Positions 43,685-53,100 of a DNA stretch of 64,000 bases are shown here, in pieces; the stretch's first letter is position 1; each line of letters opens with the position of its first letter. The stretch spans positions 62,001-126,000 of the forward strand of contig CAIVGN010000189.1 of NCBI GenBank assembly GCA_903905455.1, read 5' to 3'. The notes below the pieces were generated by a model that worked only from the letters and a program-made list of their open reading frames with translations, ran no database searches and had not been told where the DNA came from. A program made the position numbers and the translations under genes. This DNA is from an uncultured Archangium sp. Its GTDB lineage: Bacteria > Myxococcota > Myxococcia > Myxococcales > Myxococcaceae.

Positions 43685-44797
43685 ATGACGTTCCTCGGCC
43701 CGCTGCTCGCGCTCAGCCTGATGGTGGCCCCGCCCCCGGCACTCGACGCCGAGGCCCCGCACATCCCCTCCGCCGGGCTGCTCACCGCGGGCGCGCTGCA
43801 GACCACCGAGCTCACCACCCCGCGCTTCCGCATCGTGCACACTTCCCGCGCGAAGGGCGCGGCCGAGGTGCTCGCCCGGGACATCGAGGCCATGCGCGAC
43901 GACATCGCCGGGCTCCTGGGCCGCGACTGGCCGGGGGTGACGGAGATCCGCCTGGGCTACGGGCGTGAAGAGTACGAAGCGCTCGCGCTGCCCGGCGGTC
44001 ACCCGCCGAGCTGGGCCGTCGCCCTCGCCTACCCGGGCAAGAACATCGTGCTGGTCGAGGCACACTCCCTGGTGAACGGCGAAGGCCCGCTGACCCTGCG
44101 GCACGAGCTGGTGCACGTCGCGCTGGGGCAGTTCGGGAGCGTCTGGCCGCACTGGTTCCAGGAAGGCCTCGCGCAGGAGCTGACCGGCGAGCGCAAGTGG
44201 CGCATGGAGCACGTGGCCACCCTGACCCGCGCTGTCACGCAAGATCGGGTGTTCGACTTCGACGATCTCGCCGAGCACTTCCCGGCGTACCCGGACGACG
44301 TGGAGATCGCCTACGCGCAGAGCGTGGCCTTCGTGGAGTTCTTGAGGGATCGCAACGGGTCGATGGCCTTCCAGCGGTTGATCGATCGCGTGGCGGGCGG
44401 CGACGGCTTCGAAAAGGCCTTCGGCGTGGCGTTCTACGTGCCGCTCTCGATGGAACAGGACGCGTTCAAGAGGGACCTCCCGCGCCGCTACCCGTGGTGG
44501 CCCCTGCTGCTCTCGGGAGGCACGCTGGTGTGGGGCGGGACGTCGGCGTTGGTGGTGCTGGCGTACTTCCGAAGGCGCCGCGCGGTGAAGGATCTCCGGG
44601 CCGAGCAGCTGCGGGTGGAGACGCTGCACGAGGCCGCGAAGTCGCTCCTGGGCTTGCCGGCGGCGAACGAGGACGTGGTGCTCGAGGACGACCCCTTCGA
44701 GGGCACGCCCATGCCGTGGGTGGTGAACATCGTGCGCTTCCACGACGCCCCGACGCTTCCCTCGCCCGCCCAGGGAGCGAAGAAGACCTCGGCCTGA
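43685..44797 (+). CDS. Membrane-anchored gluzincin-type peptidase (peptidase MA-like)
   Basis: 370 residues. It has an N-terminal signal-like stretch (MTFLGPLLALSLMVAPPPA), an extracytoplasmic domain with the zinc motif HELVH in LRHELVHVALGQFG, and WFQEGLAQELTG downstream, where the Glu is a likely third ligand as in peptidase MA-like proteins. A membrane segment near 275-297 (WPLLLSGGTLVWGGTSALVV) precedes a basic cytoplasmic tail. The motif set suggests an active metallopeptidase facing the periplasm, substrate unknown. Its stop codon directly abuts that of the convergent methyltransferase gene (tgatca). Confidence 0.8.
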   Translation: MTFLGPLLALSLMVAPPPALDAEAPHIPSAGLLTAGALQTTELTTPRFRIVHTSRAKGAAEVLARDIEAMRDDIAGLLGRDWPGVTEIRLGYGREEYEALALPGGHPPSWAVALAYPGKNIVLVEAHSLVNGEGPLTLRHELVHVALGQFGSVWPHWFQEGLAQELTGERKWRMEHVATLTRAVTQDRVFDFDDLAEHFPAYPDDVEIAYAQSVAFVEFLRDRNGSMAFQRLIDRVAGGDGFEKAFGVAFYVPLSMEQDAFKRDLPRRYPWWPLLLSGGTLVWGGTSALVVLAYFRRRRAVKDLRAEQLRVETLHEAAKSLLGLPAANEDVVLEDDPFEGTPMPWVVNIVRFHDAPTLPSPAQGAKKTSA

Positions 44798-45721
44798 TCA
44801 CCCCAGCTCGAGGGCCACGCACTTCAGCCCCGAGGGCTGCCGGAAATCGACGTCACTGGCCCCGAACCGCGCCACGAGCTTCGCCGCCCGGCCCACCAGC
44901 CCGCGCGCCCACTGCTCGTCAAAAGCGCGGTCGCTCTGCTCGACGTTGCACATCGCCAGCAGCAACCCGCCGGGCGCCACGGTCTTCGAGGCCTCGCTCA
45001 CCAGCCTGAAGTAGTCGCGCTGTGCGGTGAACCGGCTGGTCCTGGTGGTCGCGAACCCGGGGGGATCGAGGATCACCAGGTCGAACGCCTCGCCCTTCTT
45101 CGCGAACCGCGCCAGCCAGTCGAAGGTGTCTCCGGAGATGAAGTCGTAGCGCTCGGGCGGAAAGCCGTTGAGCGCGAGGTTGGCCTCGCCCCAATCGAGC
45201 ACCTTCCGGGACGCGTCGAGGTTCACGGCGCGGGCCGCCCCACCCAGCTGCGCCACCACCCCGAACCCGCAGGTATACGAGAAGGTATTGAGCACCCGCC
45301 GGCCACGCGCTTCCCGCCGAACCCACGCGCGGGCATCGCGGGCGTCGAGGTAGAGCCCCACCGACAGCCCGTTGCCGGGGCGAATCTCGAAGCGCGCGCC
45401 GAGCTCGAGCACCTCGAGGGACTCCACCTGTGTCCCCGCGATGGGCATCGGAGGGGCGAGCAACTCAGGGGCCTCGTTGGCCAGCTTCCTCGCCTCCCGG
45501 GGGCGGCGCTTCACGTACACCGCCGAGACACCTTCGCTCGCGAGCAGCGCGTCGGCGATGGCCTGCTCGTCGGGCGCGTCCCGATACAGGCTGAGCACGG
45601 CCACCGCGCCGAAGCGGTCGACGGTGACGCCGGGCAGGTCCTCGTCGCTCCAGCGGAAGCAGGTCGTCTCCGGGGGCAGCCGGTCCCGACGCCGCGCGAG
45701 GGCTTCGGCGAACACCTTCAC
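44798..45721 (-). CDS. Class I rRNA methyltransferase, RlmI/RlmK-like
   Basis: 307 residues, GTG start overlapping the upstream amidohydrolase stop by 4 bp. Features of the RlmI group are FRWSDEDLPGVTVDRFGAVA, the SAM-binding RRVLNTFSYTCGFGV, and the motif DLVILDPPGFATTR followed by GGLLLAMCNVEQS. It probably makes a 5-methylcytosine in 23S rRNA, but the exact base cannot be read from sequence. The usual N-terminal PUA domain is short or missing, as the protein begins close to the EEHB-like part. Confidence 0.83.
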   Translation of the reverse strand: MKVFAEALARRRDRLPPETTCFRWSDEDLPGVTVDRFGAVAVLSLYRDAPDEQAIADALLASEGVSAVYVKRRPREARKLANEAPELLAPPMPIAGTQVESLEVLELGARFEIRPGNGLSVGLYLDARDARAWVRREARGRRVLNTFSYTCGFGVVAQLGGAARAVNLDASRKVLDWGEANLALNGFPPERYDFISGDTFDWLARFAKKGEAFDLVILDPPGFATTRTSRFTAQRDYFRLVSEASKTVAPGGLLLAMCNVEQSDRAFDEQWARGLVGRAAKLVARFGASDVDFRQPSGLKCVALELG

Positions 45722-47064
45722 GACGGCGCAGCGCCTCCGCCGGTGACGCCGGCGCGCTTCCAGATGCTCTCGAGGGCGGCGGCCGATTCACGGGCGAGTT
45801 CGAGGAAATCGGCGCCCAGCAACTGGCCTTCGCGCACGGCCACGCGGCCGTTCACGATCGTCCACCCGACCTGCATCTGGCTCAGCTGCATCAACAGGTG
45901 CGGCGTGAAGTTGCCGGTCTCGCGGGCGGGCACGAAGTCGTAGACCACGAGATCGGCCAGCGACCCGGGCTCGACGGCGCCGCTGGGAGCCCCGTAGACC
46001 ATGGTGCACAGCTCCGCCGGCCCGCCGACGAGGAAGGACGACATGAGGTTGTCGGGGTCGAGCATGCGCCCGGCGCGGGCCATGGCCATCACCCCGGTGT
46101 AGCTCGCGGCGAGTTCTTCCCACAGCGAGCCCGTGCCACCCGAGCCCAGGCCCACGAGGTTCTGGTTGACCAGCACCGCCTCCATGCCGAGCGCGGAGCC
46201 ACCTTCGACGGTCTGCGCCGCACGCGGCGTGAAGGCTACCAGGGTACGGCTCTTCGCCAGGCGCGCGGCCTCGGTGCGATCGATGGCGCGGGCATGGGCG
46301 CCGACCGACGCGCCCCCCAGCAAGCCGAAGCGCTCGAACCGGGTCACGATGCGCGAGTTCGTCTTCGACCAGGTGATGGCCAGGTCGTCGTCGTTCTCCG
46401 CGAGCGCGAAGTGGGCGCCGATCGAGAGCTCTTCCTTCAAGTGCCCCGCGAGGCGCAGCAGGTCGTCATCGGCGCAGAACGACGCGCGCACGCCGATGGA
46501 CGAGCGCACCAGCGAGTCGTTCTTCCGCCCCGCGGCGTAGCGGGCGTTGGCCTCGACCTGCGCCGGGCCGGGGCTCTCGCTGATCATGCTGGTGGACGAG
46601 TGCGAGTTCACGAGCCGGATGCCCAGCCGCTCGGCCATGCGCGCTTGCACCGAGAGCGCCTCTTCCACGCAGTTCGGGGCGTGGAGGTGCTCGACGACCA
46701 TCGAGACGCCGCGCCGCAGGCTGCAGGCCATGGAGAACGCGGTCAGCGCCTCGACCTCGCCCACGCTCAGCGTGCGCTCGAGCCGGATCTCCTGCTCGAA
46801 GCGCTGGGAGAACGGGCGCAGCAACAGGTCGCCTGCCCACGGCGTCAGCGCGCCGCCCACGAGCCGGGTGTGACAATCGACGAGCCCCGTGGTGACGAGG
46901 CGGCCCTGGCACTTCACCTCCCAGTCACCGGGGAGCACGGGCGTCGACTCGTCGGGCCCGACCGAGGTGATGAGGCGCCCCTCGATGAGCACGGACATGC
47001 CGGAGCGGACGCGGCCATCCGCGCGAAACAGGCTGCAGTTCTTGAGGAGGAGTCGGCCTTCCAA
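45718..47064 (-). CDS. SsnA-like amidohydrolase with altered metal site
   Basis: About 448 residues from a TTG giving LEGRLLLKNCSLFRADGRV; this start fits the family but has no good ribosome-binding site. The amidohydrolase fold is recognisable along its length and is closest to SsnA-type proteins. Key positions differ: the HxH metal motif reads DCHTRLVGG (His to Arg), the region usually NxxSN reads TPRAAQ, and the metal-binding aspartate in the usual LGTDG reads LGSGG. Other positions, such as GAHFALAEN and VGAHARA, keep a His. It may be a non-catalytic or changed-function member. It overlaps the methyltransferase gene by 4 bp. Confidence 0.72.
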   Translation of the reverse strand: MEGRLLLKNCSLFRADGRVRSGMSVLIEGRLITSVGPDESTPVLPGDWEVKCQGRLVTTGLVDCHTRLVGGALTPWAGDLLLRPFSQRFEQEIRLERTLSVGEVEALTAFSMACSLRRGVSMVVEHLHAPNCVEEALSVQARMAERLGIRLVNSHSSTSMISESPGPAQVEANARYAAGRKNDSLVRSSIGVRASFCADDDLLRLAGHLKEELSIGAHFALAENDDDLAITWSKTNSRIVTRFERFGLLGGASVGAHARAIDRTEAARLAKSRTLVAFTPRAAQTVEGGSALGMEAVLVNQNLVGLGSGGTGSLWEELAASYTGVMAMARAGRMLDPDNLMSSFLVGGPAELCTMVYGAPSGAVEPGSLADLVVYDFVPARETGNFTPHLLMQLSQMQVGWTIVNGRVAVREGQLLGADFLELARESAAALESIWKRAGVTGGGAAPS

Positions 47065-47136
47065 AGCGCCGCCAGCGTAGCAGCCACCCCGAGGTGGTCT
47101 ACTTTGGCCGCGCAGCAGGGTAGCCTTCGGGCCCCG

Positions 47137-48312
47137 ATGGCGGCCGTCACCCGAATGCTGAGGCCGCTCGAGTGGGCGCTGGTGGCCTTCCTGGTCTTCG
47201 TGCTGCTGCGCGCGGGGCCGCAGGTCTTCATGGTCTGGAGCGAGCTGCTCGGCGGGCGCGCCACGACGGTGCTCTTCTCGCTCGGCCTGGTCGCGGCGAT
47301 CCAGCTCTTCTGGCGTTTCCTCGGGATCGCCTGGCGTGACCCGGCGCTGGGCCCGCGGCGGGCCATCTGGTTCGCCCTGCCCCTCTCCCTGCTGCCGTGG
47401 CTCTTCAGCCTGAGCATCGTGCTGCGCAGCCCCCTGGTGCAGGAGGAGCTCCCCAAGGCCGACGCCCCCACCGCGGTCACCGCCGCGGCCTCGATGTTCA
47501 TGCTCACGGTGGGCTTCGGGCTGCCGACGTTCCTCGCCTGGCTGATGGTGGCGATCATCATTCGCCAGAACGGGCAGCTGCGCTGGCCGCAGGTACGCGC
47601 CGCGATGCTCAGCAGCACGTCCATCTTCCGCGACTGGGCCCCGGTGCTGATCATCCTCTCCGGCTACGAGTGGATGCGCGGGGTCGTCGACGCGGGCTTC
47701 ACCGGGGAACGCGACTGGGTGATGCAGGGCATCGATCGCTGGCTGTTCTTCGGCCACGACCCGCTGGGGCTGCTCGAGGCCTGCATCTGGAAGCCGCTGA
47801 CCGAGCTGCTCGCCTTCGCGTACTCCTTCTACGCGGTGCTCTTCCCCCTGGTGCTGGGCACGGTGATGGTGACGGGGGGGCGCCGGGCGCTGCGGATCTC
47901 CGCGTTCCGCGTGGGGGTGGCGCTGCTGATCGCCTACGTCGGGTACTGCCTGGTGCCGGTCAAGGGCCCGCTCTTCACCCGCGAGTTCACCGTGCCGCTC
48001 GACATGTACATGGTCGGCCCCATCAAGGAGGCCATGATGGACGCCACGCGCATCTCGTACGACTGCTTCCCGAGCATGCACACCTGCTGCACCATCCTCC
48101 TCGGCATCAGCGCGTGGACCTGGGCGCGGAGGTTGTTCTGGCTCATCTCGCCCATCGTGGTGCTCATGCCCCTGGCGTGCGTGTACCTGCGCTACCACTA
48201 CGTGATCGACGTGCTGGTCGGCGCGGCCCTGGCCCCGGTGCTGGTGTGGGTCTCGGCCAGGCTCGAGGCGGCGATCACCGTGGGCCTGCCCCCCGAGGGT
48301 GACGCGCGGTGA
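47137..48312 (+). CDS. PAP2-superfamily membrane enzyme, Aur1-like
   Basis: 391 residues with about eight to ten membrane segments. Near the C-terminus it has PAP2-type motifs DCFPSMHTCCTILLGI and YLRYHYVIDVLVGAALAP, the His and Asp needed for phospho-group transfer. The spacing resembles inositol-phosphoceramide synthase (Aur1) and related lipid-phosphate enzymes. It is the first gene of a coupled set with an acyltransferase and a membrane protein, so lipid head-group transfer is a plausible role. The gap to the divergent amidohydrolase is 72 bases. Confidence 0.78.
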   Translation: MAAVTRMLRPLEWALVAFLVFVLLRAGPQVFMVWSELLGGRATTVLFSLGLVAAIQLFWRFLGIAWRDPALGPRRAIWFALPLSLLPWLFSLSIVLRSPLVQEELPKADAPTAVTAAASMFMLTVGFGLPTFLAWLMVAIIIRQNGQLRWPQVRAAMLSSTSIFRDWAPVLIILSGYEWMRGVVDAGFTGERDWVMQGIDRWLFFGHDPLGLLEACIWKPLTELLAFAYSFYAVLFPLVLGTVMVTGGRRALRISAFRVGVALLIAYVGYCLVPVKGPLFTREFTVPLDMYMVGPIKEAMMDATRISYDCFPSMHTCCTILLGISAWTWARRLFWLISPIVVLMPLACVYLRYHYVIDVLVGAALAPVLVWVSARLEAAITVGLPPEGDAR

Positions 48313-49400
48313 CGGGCAAGCCCCTCGACGTCACGCAGACCACGCTGCTCAAGGGCGTCGGCATTCTCGCGATCGTCGCCCACAACTTTCAGTACCTCGT
48401 CAGCGACCTCCCCGGCGTGAACGAGTTCGTGTTCGAGAAGGAGAACTTCGACCGGTTCCTCTCGGGCCTCACGCTGCTCTCGTTCCCGCGGCTGTTCCTC
48501 GCGTTCTTCGGGCACTACGGCGTGCAGTTGTTCATCTTCTTGAGCGCCTACGGCTTGACGCTCAGCTTCCAGAAGCGCGTGCCATCCTACGGCCCCTTCG
48601 TCCTCGCGAGGCTCCAGCGGCTCTACCCGGCCTTCGTGCTCGCCATCGTCGCGTGGGCCCTGTGGAAGGGCGTGCCGCGGGGACCGATGGGCCCCGTGGA
48701 CCAGGTGATCGAGCACGGCCCGTCGGTGCTGCTCAAGCTGACGCTCTTCTCGAACCTCGTGCGCGGGGAGCAGCTCTCGCTCGTCGGGCCCTGGTGGTTC
48801 CTGCCCTTCATCTTCCAGTTCTACCTGCTGTTCCCCCTGCTCTTCCGGTTGCCGACACGGGGGCTGGCCGTGGTGGGCACGCTGGGCCTGGCACTGACCT
48901 TCGCCCTCAACGAGACGGTCCTCCCCGGGGGCTTCGTGCTCGCCACGCCGCTGGGGCACCTCCCCGAGTTCTGCGTGGGCATCTGGTGGGCGAAGCACCC
49001 GGGCGCGCGCGTGCCGGGGGCGCTGACGGTGGTGGCGCTGCTCACCTTCGTGGCGGGGAACCTCGAGGCGCACGCGTGGTACCTGTCGCACCTGTGCGTG
49101 CTGACGCTCGGGCTGGCGAGCTGGCCCTTCGTCTCGCGCGTGCTCGTGCCGGTCCAGAAGCCCCTGCTGGTGATCGGCGGCCTGTCGATGCAGCTGTTCC
49201 TGGTCAACGGGTTCATGCGCTCGCCGCTCTTCGAGTGGGCGAGGGTCGACGGTACCGAGCTCGCCGCAGGGGCATGGGGGCTGACGTCGTTCGCGCTGTG
49301 TTTCTACGCCGCGATGCTGCTGCGGTGGCTCGAAGGGAAGCTCCCGCTGCACGCCGCCACGAAAGACGAGTCGACGCAGACTGGAGTTCCTCCCCCGTGA
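48309..49400 (+). CDS. Acyltransferase-3 family membrane protein
   Basis: 363 residues, GTG start overlapping the PAP2-like gene. About ten membrane segments. Family features are LLKGVGILAIVAHNFQYL with the conserved His, FFGHYGVQLFIFLSAYGLTL and the FVLARLQRLYPAFVL stretch with Arg residues. Such proteins transfer acyl groups to sugars or lipids at the membrane. Coupling with the PAP2-like gene suggests action on the same lipid or glycan. The substrate is unknown. Confidence 0.83.
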   Translation: MTGKPLDVTQTTLLKGVGILAIVAHNFQYLVSDLPGVNEFVFEKENFDRFLSGLTLLSFPRLFLAFFGHYGVQLFIFLSAYGLTLSFQKRVPSYGPFVLARLQRLYPAFVLAIVAWALWKGVPRGPMGPVDQVIEHGPSVLLKLTLFSNLVRGEQLSLVGPWWFLPFIFQFYLLFPLLFRLPTRGLAVVGTLGLALTFALNETVLPGGFVLATPLGHLPEFCVGIWWAKHPGARVPGALTVVALLTFVAGNLEAHAWYLSHLCVLTLGLASWPFVSRVLVPVQKPLLVIGGLSMQLFLVNGFMRSPLFEWARVDGTELAAGAWGLTSFALCFYAAMLLRWLEGKLPLHAATKDESTQTGVPPP

Positions 49401-50074
49401 CGCCTTCGCCCCTCCTCAGCCTCGGTCTCGGACTCGCGGGGGCGCTGGTCGGCCTCTTCATCGGCTTCGCGCCTTCCCCGGAGGCGGCCTCGTTCAGGCG
49501 GGCGCGGCGCGCCAACTCGGGCGACCTGCACGAGGGTGACTTCGTGCTGCTCCAGGGGGTGCTCACGGCCCAGGATCCGTTGCTCGGCGCGATCAGCCAG
49601 GACACCGTCGGCGTGCAGCGCCTGATGCACCACCAGCACGGCGAGACCGCCATGCCGCAGGACCACGATCGGCGTGACGTCTCCGCCCAGGAACTCCAGG
49701 TCGCCCTCGGCCTCGCGGTGCGCGACGATCTCGGGACCGTCCTCATCCAACCCGAGGAAGGCATGCTGTACACCCGGCACGGCACGAGCGGCACCGCGCA
49801 GAGCGTGGGCACCCGCTGGAACTCCATCGCGCCCTCCGAGACGCTGCGACTGTTCGAGCGGAGCATTCCCCTCGGCGCGCCGGTGGTGGTGATCGGCGAG
49901 GCCACCTGGAACGGCACGACGTGGGCCGTGCGAGGCCGCGACCTGCTCCTGTCCGACTTCTCGCGCGAGGCCCTCGAGTCGCGTTTCGCCAGCGGTCGCG
50001 TGCTCGGCCTCGCGGTGATCACGCTCTCGATCGTCGGTGGGGTCGGCGCGGCGCTCGCGCAACTCTGGCCCTGA
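49397..50074 (+). CDS. Two-helix membrane protein with MUL1/GIDE-like middle domain
   Basis: 225 residues, GTG start overlapping the previous gene. It has one membrane segment at each end (LLSLGLGLAGALVGLFIGFA and VLGLAVITLSIVGGVGAALA). The middle has a strand pattern with FVLLQGVLTAQDPLLGA, GTVLIQPEEGMLYT, RLFERSIPLGAPVVVIGEAT and VRGRDLLLSDFSREAL. The two-helix layout with this domain resembles bacterial relatives of the mitochondrial ligase MUL1 (GIDE family), without a RING domain. The family call is moderate. It is the third gene of the coupled set. Confidence 0.6.
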   Translation: MTPSPLLSLGLGLAGALVGLFIGFAPSPEAASFRRARRANSGDLHEGDFVLLQGVLTAQDPLLGAISQDTVGVQRLMHHQHGETAMPQDHDRRDVSAQELQVALGLAVRDDLGTVLIQPEEGMLYTRHGTSGTAQSVGTRWNSIAPSETLRLFERSIPLGAPVVVIGEATWNGTTWAVRGRDLLLSDFSREALESRFASGRVLGLAVITLSIVGGVGAALAQLWP

Positions 50075-50107
50075 GCCGCGCGCCCCCCACGGAGGCCCCG
50101 CTCGCGT

Positions 50108-53100
50108 ATGGTCCGCCGCGAATTGGCCGGGACTCTGCGCAGATGGCTGGGGCTTCAGGAGGGAGAAGGCCCCCGCACGTCTCGCCTGTTCTCCTTCATC
50201 TTCTTGCTGACGGCCGCGGCGGTGCTCGCCAAGTCGGCACAGCGCGAGATCTTCCTCGCGGCCTACCCGCGCAGCGCCATCCCCGACGCGTTCCTGATCT
50301 CCGCCGGCGTGCTGGCCGCCGCCTCGCTGGGCATCACCGCGATGACCGAGCGCATGAGCCTGGTGCGCCTGATGCGCTGGCTCCTCGCGGCGGGCGCGGG
50401 GCTGCTGGCGCTCACCTTCGTCACCGTGCGCGCGTGGCCGGCCGGCGGGCCCATGACGGCCTACGTCACGGTGGAGGTGCTGATGTCGCTGCTCCTGGGC
50501 CAGGCCTGGGCGGTGGCGGCGGAAGCGGTCGACGTGCGCAGCGCCAAGCGCTTGCTGCCGGTCATCGGCCTGGGCGCCGGCCTCTCGTGGACCGTGGGTG
50601 GCTTCGCGGTCAGCGGCCTGGCCCGGCTGCTGGGGCCCGCGAGCCTGCTGCTGCTCGGTGCGGGGGCGCTGATCGGCGCGCTGGGCGTGCTGCAGCTCGT
50701 CGCGAAGCGGGACATCGCCGTCGAGCCGCGCAAGGCGCCGGTGGTGGGCTTCTTCACAGGCCTGGCCGCGGGCCTGCGCTCCATCTTCACCGAGCCGCTC
50801 ACGCGCGTGCTCGCGGCGATCATCACCATCGAGCTGGTGGTGGAGAAGATCACCGACTTCCAGCTCTTCGCCCTCGCGCAGCAGCGCTTCGCGGGCCAGC
50901 CCGGCGGCGTGGCCGCGTTCATGGGCCTCTTCTTCGGCGTCACCGGGGCCATCACCCTGCTCGCACCGCTGGTCTCCGGTCGCCTGCTGCAGGCCTTCGG
51001 CAGCACGCGCGCCCTCGTCGCCGGCCAGCTATGGCTGCTGCTGGGCGCGGTGGCCTTCGTCGCCTTCCCCGGGTTCGCGGTGGTGGTGATGCTGACCGGC
51101 GGAGACCGGGTCATCAAGCAGGCGCTCACCGCACCGGCCCGCTCGCAGATCTTCGGCGCCATGCCCGCCAAGCGTCGCGCCCAGGCCGGCGCCCTGCTGC
51201 GCGGCGTGCTCGCCGCCTTCTTCGGCGCCATCGCGGCCCTCGTGCTCAAGGCCCTGCCCTCCTCGCTGCCGGTGCAGTACCTGTCCGTCGGCGCCGCGGT
51301 GTTGTTGGTGGGCCTCGTGGTGCTCACCGCGCGCACGCTGCGCAAGGCCTACCTCTCGGCCCTGCAGAGCTCCGTCGACACCAGCCGGCTCGATCTCGAC
51401 GGCCCCGACTCCAAGCGCCCGCTCTACCGCGAGCAGCTCTCCATGCTCGAGGACGAGCTGGCCAGCGGCGACGAAGGGCGCGCCCTGCTCGCCGTCTCGG
51501 TGCTGGGCACGGCGGACCCCTCCACGACGCGGCCCCTGCTCCACCGGGCGCTGAAGCACGACTCGGCCGAGGTGCGCGCGCTCGCGGCCGTCACCCTGGG
51601 CAAGGCCGGCCACCCGCAAGACGTCGCCCCGCTGATCGCCACCCTGACTGCCGCCACCGGGGACGACGAGCGGGCCGCGTGCCTCGAGGCCCTCGCCGAG
51701 CTCCAGGCCGTGGCCGCGCTCCCGGCCGTCACCGCGCTGTGCGACGCCAGCGCCGCCGAGGTCCGCGCCCTGGCCCGCGTCTGCCGCGCGAGCCTGCTCG
51801 AGGTGGCAGGCACGCCGGGCGCCGACGCCGAGCTGGCGACCATCGAGGCGATGCTCGTCTCCGGCAACGACGACGAGCGCGAGGCGGCGGCCTGGGCCAT
51901 CGGCCGCATCCCCCTGCGCACCGAGGAACTCCAGGCCCGCTTCGCCCCGCTGCTGGGGGACGGCTCGATCGAGGTGCGCCGCGCGGCCATCGGCGCCTCG
52001 GCCCAGTTCGCCGACGAGGACATCCTCAAGCAGCTCGTCTCCGCCCTCGAGGAGCCGGCCATCTCCGCCGCCGCCTTCGACGCCTTCACCCGCCTCAAGG
52101 ACGAGGGCGTCAGCAGCGTGGAGAAGGTGCTCACCGGCGCCTCCCCCGACCTCGTCTCGCGAGCCGCGGCGGCGCTGGCCCAGGGCAGCGGCGGGCGCGC
52201 CACCGACGTGCTGCAGCGCTGGCTCGATCACGAGGCGCCCCAGGTGCGCTACCGGGCCACGCGCGCGCTGGTGCAGCGGCGCCGGACTTCGACATGGCGG
52301 CCACCGGGCGAGGCGGTGCTGCTGCGCTTCATCGAGGCCGAGCTCGCCGTCGGCTACCGCTACCACGCGGCCCTCGCCGGCCTCGCGTCCCAGCTCGAGG
52401 CGGGCGACGCCGAGATGCGCTTCGTCGCCGGTGAGCTCCAATCCCGCGCCCAGGAGACCGAGCGCCGGCTGCTCGCGCTGGTGGGCGTGGTGGCCGACCC
52501 GCGCATCGCCCGGCTCTCGCACCACCTGCGCGACGCGAGCCCCCAGGTCGCCGCCCGCGTGCTCGAGCTGGTGGAGCAGTCGCTGGACCAGCGGCTCTCG
52601 GCCCTGGTCATGCCCTTCCTCGAGCGGCAGAGCGCCGAGAAGAAGGCGAAGATCGGCGTCGAGCAGTTCCACGTGCCCAGCACCTTCGCGGCCGACCCGC
52701 TCGCGGCGCTGCTCTCGCTCAACGACGAGCACCTGAAGCTGGTGGCGTACATGGCCTTCAAGGGCCGCCTCGGCGACCTGCCGTCGCTGACGAATGAGGA
52801 GGACGCCTTGTTGCGATTGGTCGAGCGAGTCAGGTTCTTGCGCAGCGTGCCCGTCTTCAAGGAGCTCAGCCCCGAAGACCTGATGAAGCTGGCGGAGATC
52901 GCCACCTCGTCGCACCACCCCGGCGGCACCGTCATCTTCCGCGAGGGCGACCCCGGCGACGTGCTGTGCATGGTGGTCAGCGGCCTGGTCGCCATCCGCG
53001 ACGGACAGACGGTGATCGCCACCCAGAAGCCCCACGACTTCTTCGGCGAGCTGGCGCTCTTCGATCAGGAGCCGCGCTCGGCAGACGCCGTGGCCATCGA

